Positions 54,093 to 62,983 of a stretch of 64,000 nucleotides of DNA are shown in pieces. The stretch is taken from assembly GCA_038087035.1 (NCBI GenBank), contig CP051187.1:2048501-2112500 (forward strand), in the 5' to 3' direction. The notes under the pieces were generated by a model. That model was given only the letters and a program-made list of their open reading frames with translations. It was not told the origin of the DNA and ran no database searches. Made by a program: the position numbers and the translations under genes. Each line of letters begins with the position of its first letter. The first letter of the stretch is position 1. The stretch comes from Gloeotrichia echinulata CP02. Lineage in GTDB: Bacteria > Cyanobacteriota > Cyanobacteriia > Cyanobacteriales > Nostocaceae.

Positions 54093-55202
54093 ATGATTCG
54101 TGTGACAGTGTTAGATAAAAACGGTAAACCCATGATGCCAACAAAAGCCAGTAGAGCTAGACGTTGGCTAAAGGAGGGGAAGGCAAAGGTTATTCATAAT
54201 GACCTAAATGTTTTTGGCGTTCAGCTATTAGCAGAAGCGTCTGGTTATAATCAACAGCCTATAGCTTTAGGTTTAGACCCTGGCAAGAAATTTACTGGCA
54301 TAGGAATACAAACATCCAAATTTACCTTGTTTATGGCGCATCTCGTTTTACCATTTTCAGATGTCACCAAAAAGATGGATGGTAGACGATTATTAAGACG
54401 CGCTAGACGTGGCAGAAGGATTAACCGAAAGGTTTCATTTAAACAACGTGCCCATCGTCAAAAAAGGTTTAACAACCGCAAACAGAATAAATTACCTCCC
54501 AGTATTCGTGCTAACAAGGAATTGGAATTACGAGTTACCAAAGAATTAGTAAAATTATTCCCCGTAACTCAAATCACTTATGAATACATCAAAGCGAAAG
54601 GCGACAAGGGTTTTAGTCCAGTGATGGTAGGTCAAAAAGTGATGCTGCAATGGCTATCTGAAGTCGCGCCAACCAACATACAAGAGGGATGGCAGACTTC
54701 AATACTCAGACAGCAATTAGGGTTATCCAAAGACAAGAAAGATAAGTCAAAACAAACTCCAGAAACCCATGCCCATGATGGGATTGCGTTGGCATCTAGT
54801 AACTTTATGCGGTTTGAGAAGTTTCACACTGCCAATAGTCGGGGACATCGCTGGGTGGGGGAGGTAACAATTACGCCAGCATCGTTTCGGATAATTTCAA
54901 GACCAAAGTTATTTCGTCGTCAACTTCATTTTGAAAACCCAGTTAAAGATATTCATAGCAACAGAAAGCGCAAAGGTGGAACAATTACGCCATTCGGATT
55001 ACGTTCTGGTGACTTGGTGAAAGCTGAAAAGGCGGGTAAATTTTATATTGGCTGGATTGGTGGCTATACGCAGACTGCAAAAACTAAAAAAGTTTCTGTG
55101 TATGACCACAATTGGCACAGGTTGGGGCAATTCAGCCCATCAAAAGTGCAATTAATTAAGCGGAGTACGAGATTATGCGTTGCAGTCGAAGAGATTGTTT
55201 GA
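54093..55202 (+). CDS. isrB: IsrB-type RNA-guided nuclease (RuvC only, no HNH)
   Basis: 369 aa. N-terminal RRXRR/PLMP-type region (VTVLDKNGKPMMPTKASRAR), RuvC-I with Asp62 (LGLDPGKKFTGIGI), a basic bridge helix (RRLLRRARRGRRINRKVSFK), RuvC-II with Glu164 (ITYEYIKAKGDKG) and RuvC-III with Asp229 (ETHAHDGIALAS). Only about 65 residues separate RuvC-II and III, so the HNH domain of IscB is absent. This defines IsrB, which nicks DNA guided by an omega RNA. The C-terminal part (RKRKGGTITPFGLRSGDLVK, GYTQTAKTKKVSVYD) is the target-recognition region. Mobile-element protein; no TnpA of its own. Confidence 0.88.
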   Translation: MIRVTVLDKNGKPMMPTKASRARRWLKEGKAKVIHNDLNVFGVQLLAEASGYNQQPIALGLDPGKKFTGIGIQTSKFTLFMAHLVLPFSDVTKKMDGRRLLRRARRGRRINRKVSFKQRAHRQKRFNNRKQNKLPPSIRANKELELRVTKELVKLFPVTQITYEYIKAKGDKGFSPVMVGQKVMLQWLSEVAPTNIQEGWQTSILRQQLGLSKDKKDKSKQTPETHAHDGIALASSNFMRFEKFHTANSRGHRWVGEVTITPASFRIISRPKLFRRQLHFENPVKDIHSNRKRKGGTITPFGLRSGDLVKAEKAGKFYIGWIGGYTQTAKTKKVSVYDHNWHRLGQFSPSKVQLIKRSTRLCVAVEEIV

Positions 55203-55330
55203 TTTGTCGCTGTCCTCCTTCCTCTCTTACCTACGGTAAGAATTGGTCGCAGGACGCAACAAATCAAACCCACAATTCCTCCCGACACCGAATCATAGAT
55301 TACGGTGTGGGACTCCTTGCGGGTTTAGTT
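55203..55330. mobile_element. Right-end region of the IsrB element
   Basis: Contains hairpins CTTACC-TA-CGGTAAG (55228-55242) and ACACCGAATC/GATTACGGTGT (55285-55308) followed by GGGACTCC. This resembles the subterminal palindromes of IS200/605 ends. The precise border is not determined. Confidence 0.5.
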
Positions 55331-55358
55331 GAATTTTATTTGAATTTAGGACAAACAT

Positions 55359-56513
55359 ATGGACGATAAGCTGATGCTAATGATTCCTGGCCCAACGCCG
55401 GTGCCAGAAGCTGCTTTACTGGCATTAGCCAAGCACCCAATTGGACACAGAACTAATCAATTTAGCAAAATCTTGGCTGAGGTGACAGAAAACCTCAAAT
55501 GGCTGCACCAAACTCAAAGTGATGTGTTGACGCTAAATGTTAGCGGTACTGGTGCGGTGGAAGCGGGAATCATTAATTTTCTGTCTCCAGGCGATCGCAT
55601 TTTGGTTGGTTCCAATGGTAAATTTGGCGAACGCTGGGTAGAAGTTGGTCAAGCCTATGGTTTAAATGTCGAAGCTGTGACTGCTGAATGGGGAAAACCC
55701 CTAGATCCGGCGCTATTTGGCGAAAAACTAGCAGCGGATACCCAAAAGCAAATCAAAGCTGTCGTCATCACCCACAGCGAAACCTCAACTGGTGTATTGA
55801 ATGACTTGGAAGCCATCAATCGCCACGTCAAAGCCCACGGTGAAGCCCTAATTATTGTTGATGCGGTAACTAGTTTAGGCGCGTTCAATTTACCAGTAGA
55901 TGCTTGGGGTTTGGATGTAGTCGCCTCTGGTTCGCAAAAAGGTTATATGATCCCACCAGGATTGGGATTTGTTTCTGTCAGCCCCAAAGCTTGGGAAGCT
56001 TACAAAACTGCCAAATTACCGAAGTATTATCTGGATTTAGGGCAGTATCGCAAATCGGTAGCGAAAAATACTACCCCCTTCACTCCGCCTGTGAACTTAA
56101 TCGTGGCCTTGCACACCACGTTAAGAATAATGAAAGATGAGGGTTTAGAATCAATATTTGGTAGACACCAAAGGTTGAAGAATTCTACCCGCGCTGCAAT
56201 TAAAGCCTTGAATTTACCATTGTTTGCGGATGATAATTATGCCAGTCCGGCAATTACATCTGTAGCCCCAGAAGGGATTGAATCAGATAAAATTCGGTCA
56301 TTGATGAACAAGCGCTTTGATATTGACCTCGCAGGCGGTCAAGACCATCTGAAAAACAAAATTTTCCGGATTGGTCACTTGGGCTTTGTGAGCGATCGCG
56401 ATATTCTTAGCTGTATAGCATCCTTAGAGGTAGTTCTGTCTGAACTCGGTTACAAAAACTTCACCCCAGGCGCTGGTGTGGCTGCTGTAGCTAAAGTGTT
56501 GAGTCAGTTGTGA
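55359..56513 (+). CDS. Alanine/serine-glyoxylate aminotransferase family protein
   Basis: 384-aa class V PLP aminotransferase. MIPGPTPVPEAALLALAKHPIGHRT, LNVSGTGAVEAGI, HSETSTGVLNDLEAI, IVDAVTSLGAF and the PLP-Lys region VASGSQKGYMIPPGLG are clear. In cyanobacteria this protein was long listed as the small subunit of a soluble hydrogenase; sequence supports an aminotransferase, probably in photorespiratory glyoxylate handling. A weak AGGA-type ribosome site precedes the ATG. It starts 150 bp after isrB. Confidence 0.92.
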   Translation: MDDKLMLMIPGPTPVPEAALLALAKHPIGHRTNQFSKILAEVTENLKWLHQTQSDVLTLNVSGTGAVEAGIINFLSPGDRILVGSNGKFGERWVEVGQAYGLNVEAVTAEWGKPLDPALFGEKLAADTQKQIKAVVITHSETSTGVLNDLEAINRHVKAHGEALIIVDAVTSLGAFNLPVDAWGLDVVASGSQKGYMIPPGLGFVSVSPKAWEAYKTAKLPKYYLDLGQYRKSVAKNTTPFTPPVNLIVALHTTLRIMKDEGLESIFGRHQRLKNSTRAAIKALNLPLFADDNYASPAITSVAPEGIESDKIRSLMNKRFDIDLAGGQDHLKNKIFRIGHLGFVSDRDILSCIASLEVVLSELGYKNFTPGAGVAAVAKVLSQL

Positions 56514-56827
56514 GTTAGCAGTTAGCAGTTAGGACACCCACACCAACTTTGCTTGGTCAATTGATTTGTTAGTAGTTGCGCTACCCTACGGGAAAGCTGC
56601 GCTAAAGCGCAACTACGAACAATTTATTTGTTGCTGTTTGAATATTTTTAACTTAAATACTTAGTTACTACATTTAAAGCCAAGATAAACCATTCCAAAT
56701 CCGGGAAACGCTGACGGTGTAATCATTCTGAATTTTCACCCTTGATTTCGTTCTAGGGAAAGATTTTGAATTTTGAATTTTGAATTTTACGTAGCACTAC
56801 TAGATTTTAGGTCAAGTTTTACAATAC
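56514..56827. other. Intergenic region with repeats
   Basis: Short GTTAGCA repeats after the stop codon, and a hairpin-forming element GTAGTTGCGCTACCCTACGG / GCGCAACTAC near 56570-56618. There is no gene. Confidence 0.55.
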
Positions 56828-57019
56828 CTATGCCGTCTCTAGCCAATCATAAATTTGTTCTAACTGTTCGAGATTAATCAAACCGTATTGCCAAAGAATC
56901 ATGGGTAAAGGCCCTGGATCTTGCTCTCGATGTCGCAGCGCTACAGCCAACGAAGCGGTAGAAATTGCCAAATCTTCCTGTAAAAAATGAATCAGTCTAG
57001 AATATGTTGATGGTGCCAT
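56828..57019 (-). CDS. DUF2949-family small protein
   Basis: 63-aa protein, MAPSTYSRLIHFLQEDLAIS, ASLAVALRHREQDPGPLPMI, LWQYGLINLEQLEQIYDWLE. This matches DUF2949 of cyanobacteria (unknown function; helical). The start is fixed by a strong AGGAGGTGAG ribosome site 7 bp upstream, although the frame is open 39 codons further. Confidence 0.82.
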   Translation of the reverse strand: MAPSTYSRLIHFLQEDLAISTASLAVALRHREQDPGPLPMILWQYGLINLEQLEQIYDWLETA

Positions 57020-57650
57020 TTGGATCTCACCTCCTAGGCCAGTGTGTATTGTCATATATTCGGTTGCCATTTCTCCGTACCCAGTAGCCAGTATTTTATC
57101 TGTCACTGTGGTATTACTGTTTGAACAGCAAAGCACAGCTTATCGGATTTTGCTCGCAGAGATTGATCTCCAAGAGTTGCTAAAAAATTTCCAGTTGAGT
57201 GATACTTGTCGAGTTAATTCTCAAGTAGCACTTTCCTAGACTTAATTGGTTGTTTTCGGTTTCAATGGGCTATTCAACACTGACATTGCAAAAAATAGCT
57301 CTTGCAATCGCCAACCTGTAAGGGTTGGGTAGGTTAACCTTTTTCTTTTTACAGCAGTGTTTTATTTAATTACACATGTAGTAACAAAGATTCCATAGCT
57401 TATAGTCCCTTATTTGCGACTATTTACACGTACGCCAAAAGGAAGATTTTTCGCCGCCAAAGTTTAAAACTCTGATTCCACTCTGGAAAAAGAAAAGCTT
57501 CCCTTAATTGGCAAGAGATTCAATAGTAGCTTAATAATTCGATATCTTAGCATACCACTAGATACATTTTTTACTAAAAATTATTTTGTAATATTTTCCA
57601 GAGGCTTAAAAAATAAACATTTCCAAACATTTTCTCCGGGAAGCTGCGGA
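57020..57650. other. AT-rich intergenic region
   Basis: No supported gene. A small hairpin ACCTGTAAGGGTTGGGTAGG lies near 57316-57340. Probably contains promoters of DUF2949 on the left side. Confidence 0.45.
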
Positions 57651-58166
57651 CTAGAGAAATTGTATTTTAACCTGATCGCCTACCTTCAAACCTAATTCCG
57701 CAGAGCGTCCAGACCGCAGTTCCAGCACTGTATCAATTAATTTATTAGGTCCATAGGTGGGACAAGGCTCACTAACACAGGGAGGGGTAGCAGCGTGAAT
57801 GTACTTCACAACTCCTTTCTGGATAAAGATAATATCTAGTGGGATGAGTGTATTTTTCATCCAGAAGCTGACTGGACGGGCGTTCGGGAACTTAAATAGC
57901 ATCCCCCGGTCATCCGCCAAAGATGTCCGATTCATCAGTCCAATCTCCTGCTGTTGTGGCGTCTTTGCTACTTCCAACTGAATGACTGCGTTATTGGGAA
58001 AAATGGCTTTAGCGGAAATGGGTAGTGTTTGACTTACAGGGACTGGCGCTTGAGTAGGAGAGTCTGAGGTGGTGGTGGGAGGATTGGCTGTGGTTGGTGG
58101 GGAACACCCCATCAGCAAAAAACTCAACAATATGGCAAAAAAGCTTAATTCACGAAGCATATTCAA
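57651..58166 (-). CDS. DUF192-family lipoprotein
   Basis: 171-aa exported lipoprotein: signal peptide FFAILLSFLLMGC with lipobox Cys21, a Pro/Thr linker, then the DUF192 domain (IQLEVAKTPQQQEIGLMNRT, GMLFKFPNARPVSFWMKNTL, IPLDIIFIQKGVVKYIHAAT, DTVLELRSGRSAELGLKVGD). Function of the family is unknown. A second Met (MLRELSFF) is an equally good start. Confidence 0.88.
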   Translation of the reverse strand: MNMLRELSFFAILLSFLLMGCSPPTTANPPTTTSDSPTQAPVPVSQTLPISAKAIFPNNAVIQLEVAKTPQQQEIGLMNRTSLADDRGMLFKFPNARPVSFWMKNTLIPLDIIFIQKGVVKYIHAATPPCVSEPCPTYGPNKLIDTVLELRSGRSAELGLKVGDQVKIQFL

Positions 58167-58518
58167 TTATCAATTTTGTAATTTAGATTTCGATTTTAGC
58201 AAAAGTTCAACGGCGACAAAGCCCACATGTTGTAGTTGTTCCTTTTTTGACTCATACATTAACTGTGTCACAGTATACTATAAAAATCCAGGTAAATTAA
58301 AAATCCCACCTCTTTGCTGATACCGAGTTGCAAATGGTAGGATGGTAGGTCTACTCCCTAACGCTAAGTAAAAATCAGGGTTTTTAGCTAGATCAGCAGA
58401 AGCCTCACACCCACTCGAATGGGTGTGAGATGAATGCGCGGGAGTGGGGAGAGATAGTGATTAATGCTTTTTGGCGTAGCCAAAACAATTAATTACTATG
58501 TCGAGCCATGACCCATAT

Positions 58519-58923
58519 TCATTCTGGACTATTTTGATTCTCAATATATTCTTTAAGCTTTGAAATTGTTACTCCACCGCAACTGGCTACAAAATAAGAT
58601 CCGTTCCAAAAGACATCTTTCCAGAAGAACTTTTCTAGATGTTCTGCATATTCTTGACGTAATTTGCGCGAAGTTACTGATTTGACGTTATTTACCAATT
58701 TACTAAGCTGTAAATCTGGGTGGTACTGAAATAGTAGGTGGACATGATCCTCTTCTCCGTTGAATTCTACTAACTTGCAATCCCACTTTTGGAGCAAGTC
58801 AACTAAAATATCCTCCAGTCGTTTTAACATTTCTAGAGTAAAGGCCTTGCGTCTATACTTTGTCGTCAAAACTAAGTGAGCCTTTAAATCACTCACTGAC
58901 CGACCAATTGAAGTCAAAATCAT
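58519..58923 (-). CDS. tnpA: IS200/IS605 Y1 transposase TnpA
   Basis: 134-aa HUH single-strand transposase. HUH motif His60-Val-His62 in EEDHVHLLFQYHP and catalytic Tyr126 in LKEYIENQ are intact, as is the N-terminal KAHLVLTTKYRRKAF. It cuts and joins single-stranded ends at subterminal hairpins. It is probably functional and could also act on deleted relatives in this window. tnpB is divergent, 74 bp away. Confidence 0.93.
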   Translation of the reverse strand: MILTSIGRSVSDLKAHLVLTTKYRRKAFTLEMLKRLEDILVDLLQKWDCKLVEFNGEEDHVHLLFQYHPDLQLSKLVNNVKSVTSRKLRQEYAEHLEKFFWKDVFWNGSYFVASCGGVTISKLKEYIENQNSPE

Positions 58924-58997
58924 TTTTCATCAAAAATAAAGAACATTATGGTATTATTGGTGTAGCCTTGAATCATAATAGCCATTCAGCTAATAGG

Positions 58998-60395
58998 ATG
59001 AAAGTAACCTACCAGTACCGACTAGAGTCGAAATCAAGTCAGAAACTAATTCTTAACGAATGGTTGAGAATTTGTCGGTACTGGTATAACCGCCAATTGG
59101 GTGAACGCTTCTCTTGGTGGGAAAACAACCGCCATGCCGTAAATAGTTGTCCAATCTTTGTAACTAAACTCCCTGAGCTACTAGACCGACCTAACTATTA
59201 CAGTCAGAAGCTCCAGTTACCAGCCATCAAAAAAGACTTGAGCATTGTGCAATGGTCGGGCGAGTTACTTGACTTCAAAAGCGTAGATTCAACCGTTCTA
59301 CAAGATGTTTGCCAGCGAGTTGATAAAGCTTTCGAGCGTTTCCTGATTGGGGATTCTAACGGTAAACGTTCTGGAAAACCACGCTTCAAAACTGAGGCAA
59401 GTTTTAAAACCATGACGTTGGCAACGGCTAATAATGAATGGATCAGGTGAAAACGCAAAAACTGGCTATATATTCGCTTGCCCAAATTGGGGATGCTTAA
59501 GGTTCTGATGCACCGACCCATACCTGACGGATTTACCCTTAAACAAATTAGCCTTACTAAAAAGGCTGATAGCTGGTATATCCAGATGATATTAGAATTG
59601 GTATCTGTACCGAATCAAACGACCAAATTTATCCCTAATTGGGACAACTCAATGGGGATTGATGCTGTTTTGCAAGGCGATGACTATCTTGCAACTTCAG
59701 AAGGTGAAAAACTCCCATCTTTAAAGCCATTACGTAAGAATCAAGCCAAGCTAGCTCGTATTTCTATTAAGAGAAACCAACGCAAGAGAGGAGCTAAATC
59801 TCGGCGTAAATTGGCAAAACGTGAAGCCAAACAGCATCAAAAAATTGCTAGAAGTCGTAAAGATTTCCAGTACAAAACGGCTCATAAACTTGTCAGAACT
59901 GGAAAGAAATTTTTCTTCTACGAAGACTTAAACCTCAAAGGGTTAACCCGACGCAATAAAACCAAACAGGATGAGAATGGAAGTTATCTTCCCAATGGAC
60001 AGTCTGCTAAGTCAGGACTGAATAAGTCATGGGCTGATGGTGCTTTTGGACAATTCTTTGAAATTCTGGAGTGCATAGCCGAAAAAGCTGGTGCTGTAGC
60101 AGTTTCACAGAAGCCACAATATAGTTCAATGATTCTCAGCTACCGCAATGAAATTATTTTTACTGATTGCAGTATCAGAGAATATTGGGATGAGCAAAAT
60201 ACTTTGATGGTTGACCGCGACATTAATGCAGCAGTCAACTTGAAAAGACTGGGGTTGGGCATTTTCCCCAGTATAAAAAGCCGTAGTGGGAAACTGGACA
60301 TAGTTGGAACTATGGACGATAGTACCACGGAGGAAATCCTTCATACCCTTCATCGGGCTGTTGGAAGCCTACACTTACCGCTTGCGGAAGTGTAG
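58998..60395 (+). pseudogene. tnpB: TnpB RNA-guided nuclease gene interrupted by an in-frame TGA
   Basis: 465 codons in a single frame with a TGA at 59448-59450 (codon 151) between NNEWIR and KRKNWLYIRL. N-terminal MKVTYQYRLESKSSQKL, RYWYNRQLGER; RuvC-I SMGIDAVLQGDDYLAT; basic helix RRKLAKREAKQHQKIARSRK; RuvC-II FFYEDLNLKGL; RuvC-III MVDRDINAAVNLKRLG. The Cys4 zinc finger usual before RuvC-III is replaced by SYRNEIIFTDCSIREYWDEQ. Unless the stop is read through or a downstream start is used, the nuclease is inactive. The 3' end overlaps the right-end hairpin. Confidence 0.85.
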
Positions 60396-60422
60396 GAGAT
60401 GTCACTGTTGTTGAATGATTTG

Positions 60423-60447
60423 TAGGGGCGCAAGGCCTTGCGCCCGG
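60423..60447. repeat. Palindromic GGGGCGCAAGGCC module
   Basis: GTAGGGGCGCAAGGCCTTGC immediately followed by GCCCG; the last arm is incomplete. It lies 27 bp beyond the IS605 right end. Confidence 0.7.
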
Positions 60448-60508
60448 AACCACAATCTTCCTGACATAGCCGATACAACGGGTGTTCCCCCCTATTGGGG
60501 GTAGCAGC

Positions 60509-61195
60509 TTAAGATTCTCTTAACACGTACCCGACGCCGCGCACCGTTTGAATGAGGCGCTTTTGACCTTCATCTTCGATTTTCAGCCGCAAATAGCGAA
60601 TATACACTTCAATTACATTCGACTCTCCCATAAAGTCGTAACCCCAGACATTTTCCAAAATTTGTTCGCGGGTTAACACCTCACGAGGATGTTCCATTAA
60701 AAACTTTAAAAGTTCAAATTCCTTCATGGTCAAATCAATCACCCGTCCATTATGGATAGCGCGACGGGTACTGATGTCTAAGACTAGATCACCAAAGCGT
60801 AACTGCTCTGTAGTATCGACATCAGGTTTTAAGTAGAGACGAATCAACTTCAAAAAGTCTTCTGAGCGGTAGGGTTTGAGGATGTAATCATCAGCGCCAG
60901 CTTCTAAACAAGCGACACGATCATCAACGGTATCCCGCGCCATTAAGACCAGCACAGGCGATCGCATACCAGAACTTCGGAGATTTTTGCACAAAGAAAG
61001 TCCTGATTCTCCCGCTAGCATTCGATCTAAAACAATTAAAGCAGGCTGGCGATCGCGACAATGTTGCAAACCACTGGCCGCATCAGTAGCCCAAATAGAG
61101 TCATAGCCGGCTTCAAGCAAATCGAAAGAAAGCTGATTTGCTAGAGTCTCATCAGTTTCAACCACCAAAACACAGTCCCTGTGAGCAACTACCAT
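60509..61195 (-). CDS. nblR: NblR-like OmpR-family response regulator with atypical receiver
   Basis: 228 aa: receiver (about 7-122) plus OmpR winged helix (IDLTMKEFELLKFLMEHPRE, VLTREQILENVWGYDF, IEVYIRYLRLKIE, IQTVRGVGYVLR). The phospho-acceptor Asp57 (IVLDRMLAG) and Lys107 (ILKPY) are present, but the acidic pair is E-T instead of E-D (VVETDE, Thr14) and the switch Thr is Met85 (LVLMARD). Such degenerate receivers are known for cyanobacterial NblR, which triggers phycobilisome breakdown and can work without phosphorylation. The NblR assignment is tentative. No cognate kinase is adjacent. Confidence 0.72.
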   Translation of the reverse strand: MVVAHRDCVLVVETDETLANQLSFDLLEAGYDSIWATDAASGLQHCRDRQPALIVLDRMLAGESGLSLCKNLRSSGMRSPVLVLMARDTVDDRVACLEAGADDYILKPYRSEDFLKLIRLYLKPDVDTTEQLRFGDLVLDISTRRAIHNGRVIDLTMKEFELLKFLMEHPREVLTREQILENVWGYDFMGESNVIEVYIRYLRLKIEDEGQKRLIQTVRGVGYVLRES

Positions 61196-61500
61196 ATAAA
61201 GAAAGCTTGGGTTGAGGATTTTGGATTGTACAGACGTTCCAGAGTCCGTCTGTACATGCTTTAGAGATATAATTTACGAATTTTTGATGATAGAGAAGCC
61301 GTGATTAGTCATCAGTAGACAATTACTTTATAACTGTTCACTGATAAATGATGAGATCCTGCCTTTGGATGTTTTAGCACGTTCAGGCATAAAGTATCGA
61401 CTTATCGCAATTTTAATCATCTATTCCAAATACCATTCCGACACCAGCAATTCTGGAAGGAAAAGAATTGGGGATTGGGGATTGGGGATTGGGGATTGGG
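61196..61500. other. Upstream region of the response regulator
   Basis: AT-rich, no gene. Short inverted repeat GTACAGACG...CGTCTGTAC at about 61229-61256 and GGGGATT heptads at 61470-61500. Confidence 0.5.
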
Positions 61501-61523
61501 GAAATGAGAACTCGTGACATACT

Positions 61524-61972
61524 CCCACACTGACTGCAAGCAGTACAGTGTAGGCTTCTCAGCGACTCCCGGTATTCCGTCGGACATTAACTGAAGCTCA
61601 CTTTTGAGTCCACGAGATGCCCCTCCGCAGACTTTGTAGCTTGCTTCCCCATAGGGGTACAAGTACCAAAAAGTATGTTCTACCTTAGTACCGCTAGAAT
61701 TTTACCCATTCACGGAGCATACACAAAATGTCTATTCTTGAATGGAACCCCATATTCTAGATTGTCTAGGTTCAGTGTACAACCAGCATTTTCGGCTTTG
61801 TCTGTACTTATTTATAATACCATTAATTGCAGCATTAGCCTTAAGAAATATAATCAATATGGGTCATGGTTCGACATAGTAATTAATTGTTCTGGCTACG
61901 CCAAAAAACATTAATTACTATCTCTCTCCATTCCCGCGCATTCATCCCACACTCCTAAAAGTGAGTGTGGGG
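61524..61972 (-). mobile_element. Internally deleted IS200/IS605 relative with TnpB C-terminal remnant
   Basis: The minus-strand left end at 61857-61990 matches 58380-58510 for about 115 bp (GATGAATGCGCGGGA, GAGAGATAGT.ATTAAT, TTTTTGGCGTAGCC). Hairpins CCCACACTC...GAGTGTGGG (61946-61971) and CCCACACTGACTG...CAGTACAGTGTAGG (61524-61554) mark the ends. Between them, codons GLKSELQLMSDGIPGVAEKP and TLYCLQSVWEYVTS look like a TnpB C-terminus. No intact gene remains. Confidence 0.7.
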
Positions 61973-62009
61973 CTTCTGCTGTTTTAGCTAACTCCTAACT
62001 TTTAACCGA

Positions 62010-62933
62010 CTAAGGTAATTCTACCGAAGTGGGTTTGGCAATATGTGGTAGACCCCAACCCAATTTTTCTCGCAAAATACGGAAAAATTCTGGACGTTGT
62101 AGGCGAATGAATCGAGCGTTATATTGCGCTCGCTCTAAATGTACCCGATCCTCTGAGAGAATATAGCATCCCCCATTACCGTCTACCACCATCACCAGCC
62201 GAGGAATATTGACTGGATAGATGTTTACTGGTTCTGTATCGGGAAACACTAATGCTCTGGAAGCTAGGGAATGGGGACAAATGGGCACTAGCTGTAATAC
62301 GGGTACGCCAGGGGTAACAACTGGACCACCTGCGCTCAAGGAATATGCTGTAGAACCAGTTGGTGTTGAAACAATCACACCATCTGCGGCTATGTCAACT
62401 GGCGCATGACGCCCGACAGCAATTTCAAAATGGCACATTGAAGTCAATGGTTCTCGATGCAGCACCATTTCATTCAAGCATAGGGCTTCCCAAAGCACTG
62501 ACTCTCCGCGCAGCACTTTGACATTGAGCATTGCTCGCTCTTCAATTTCATACTGACCCGTCTTTACCTGTTCGATGGCTTGGGGTAATTGGTTGAGGTA
62601 AACCTCTGTCAAAAACCCCATGTGTCCTGTATTCACGGTTAAAAGTGGGATACCGCAGGAGGCGACCTGACGAGAAGCAGCCAAAACAGTGCCATCCCCG
62701 CCTAATACGACCGCGAATTCCATTTCTGAGTCAAAACCAGGGGGCGTCAGAGCTTCAATAGGGGTGTGACATACAGGACTATCAGGATCAGAGTAGCCAA
62801 GTATTCCACCAACACTTGTTGTCATAGACACATGCCAACCGGCAGCGGTTAGCTCGTCTTTCAGTTCGACAGCGACACGACTCGCTATCGGTTTAATGTC
62901 ATTGTAGATAATGCCTGCTTTCGGCACATTCAA
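62010..62933 (-). CDS. nadK: NAD(+) kinase
   Basis: 307-aa ATP-NAD kinase making NADP. Seen: GIIYNDIKPIASRVA, the GGDG motif at 78-81 (FAVVLGGDGTVLAASR), NTGHMGFLTEVY, LNEMVLHRE, the conserved DGVIVSTPTGSTAYSLSAGGP and C-terminal ALVFPDTEPV. The version with a longer N-terminal part is one of two NAD kinases common in cyanobacteria. Start ATG at MNVPKAG. Monocistronic. Confidence 0.95.
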   Translation of the reverse strand: MNVPKAGIIYNDIKPIASRVAVELKDELTAAGWHVSMTTSVGGILGYSDPDSPVCHTPIEALTPPGFDSEMEFAVVLGGDGTVLAASRQVASCGIPLLTVNTGHMGFLTEVYLNQLPQAIEQVKTGQYEIEERAMLNVKVLRGESVLWEALCLNEMVLHREPLTSMCHFEIAVGRHAPVDIAADGVIVSTPTGSTAYSLSAGGPVVTPGVPVLQLVPICPHSLASRALVFPDTEPVNIYPVNIPRLVMVVDGNGGCYILSEDRVHLERAQYNARFIRLQRPEFFRILREKLGWGLPHIAKPTSVELP

Positions 62934-62983
62934 ATATCCAAACTTTAGGCGACGCTCTGTATTATGCTAATCCTTACACATTT

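Larger units (their letters stand above)
58404..60396. mobile_element. IS200/IS605-family insertion sequence (tnpA and tnpB divergent)
   Basis: The left-end hairpin CTCACACCCA-CTCGAA-TGGGTGTGAG is at 58404-58429 and the right-end hairpin CCTACACTT/AAGTGTAGG at 60368-60396. Between them are tnpA on the minus strand and tnpB on the plus strand, as in IS605-like elements. The first about 115 bp recur inverted at 61857-61990, which confirms the left end. Confidence 0.85.
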
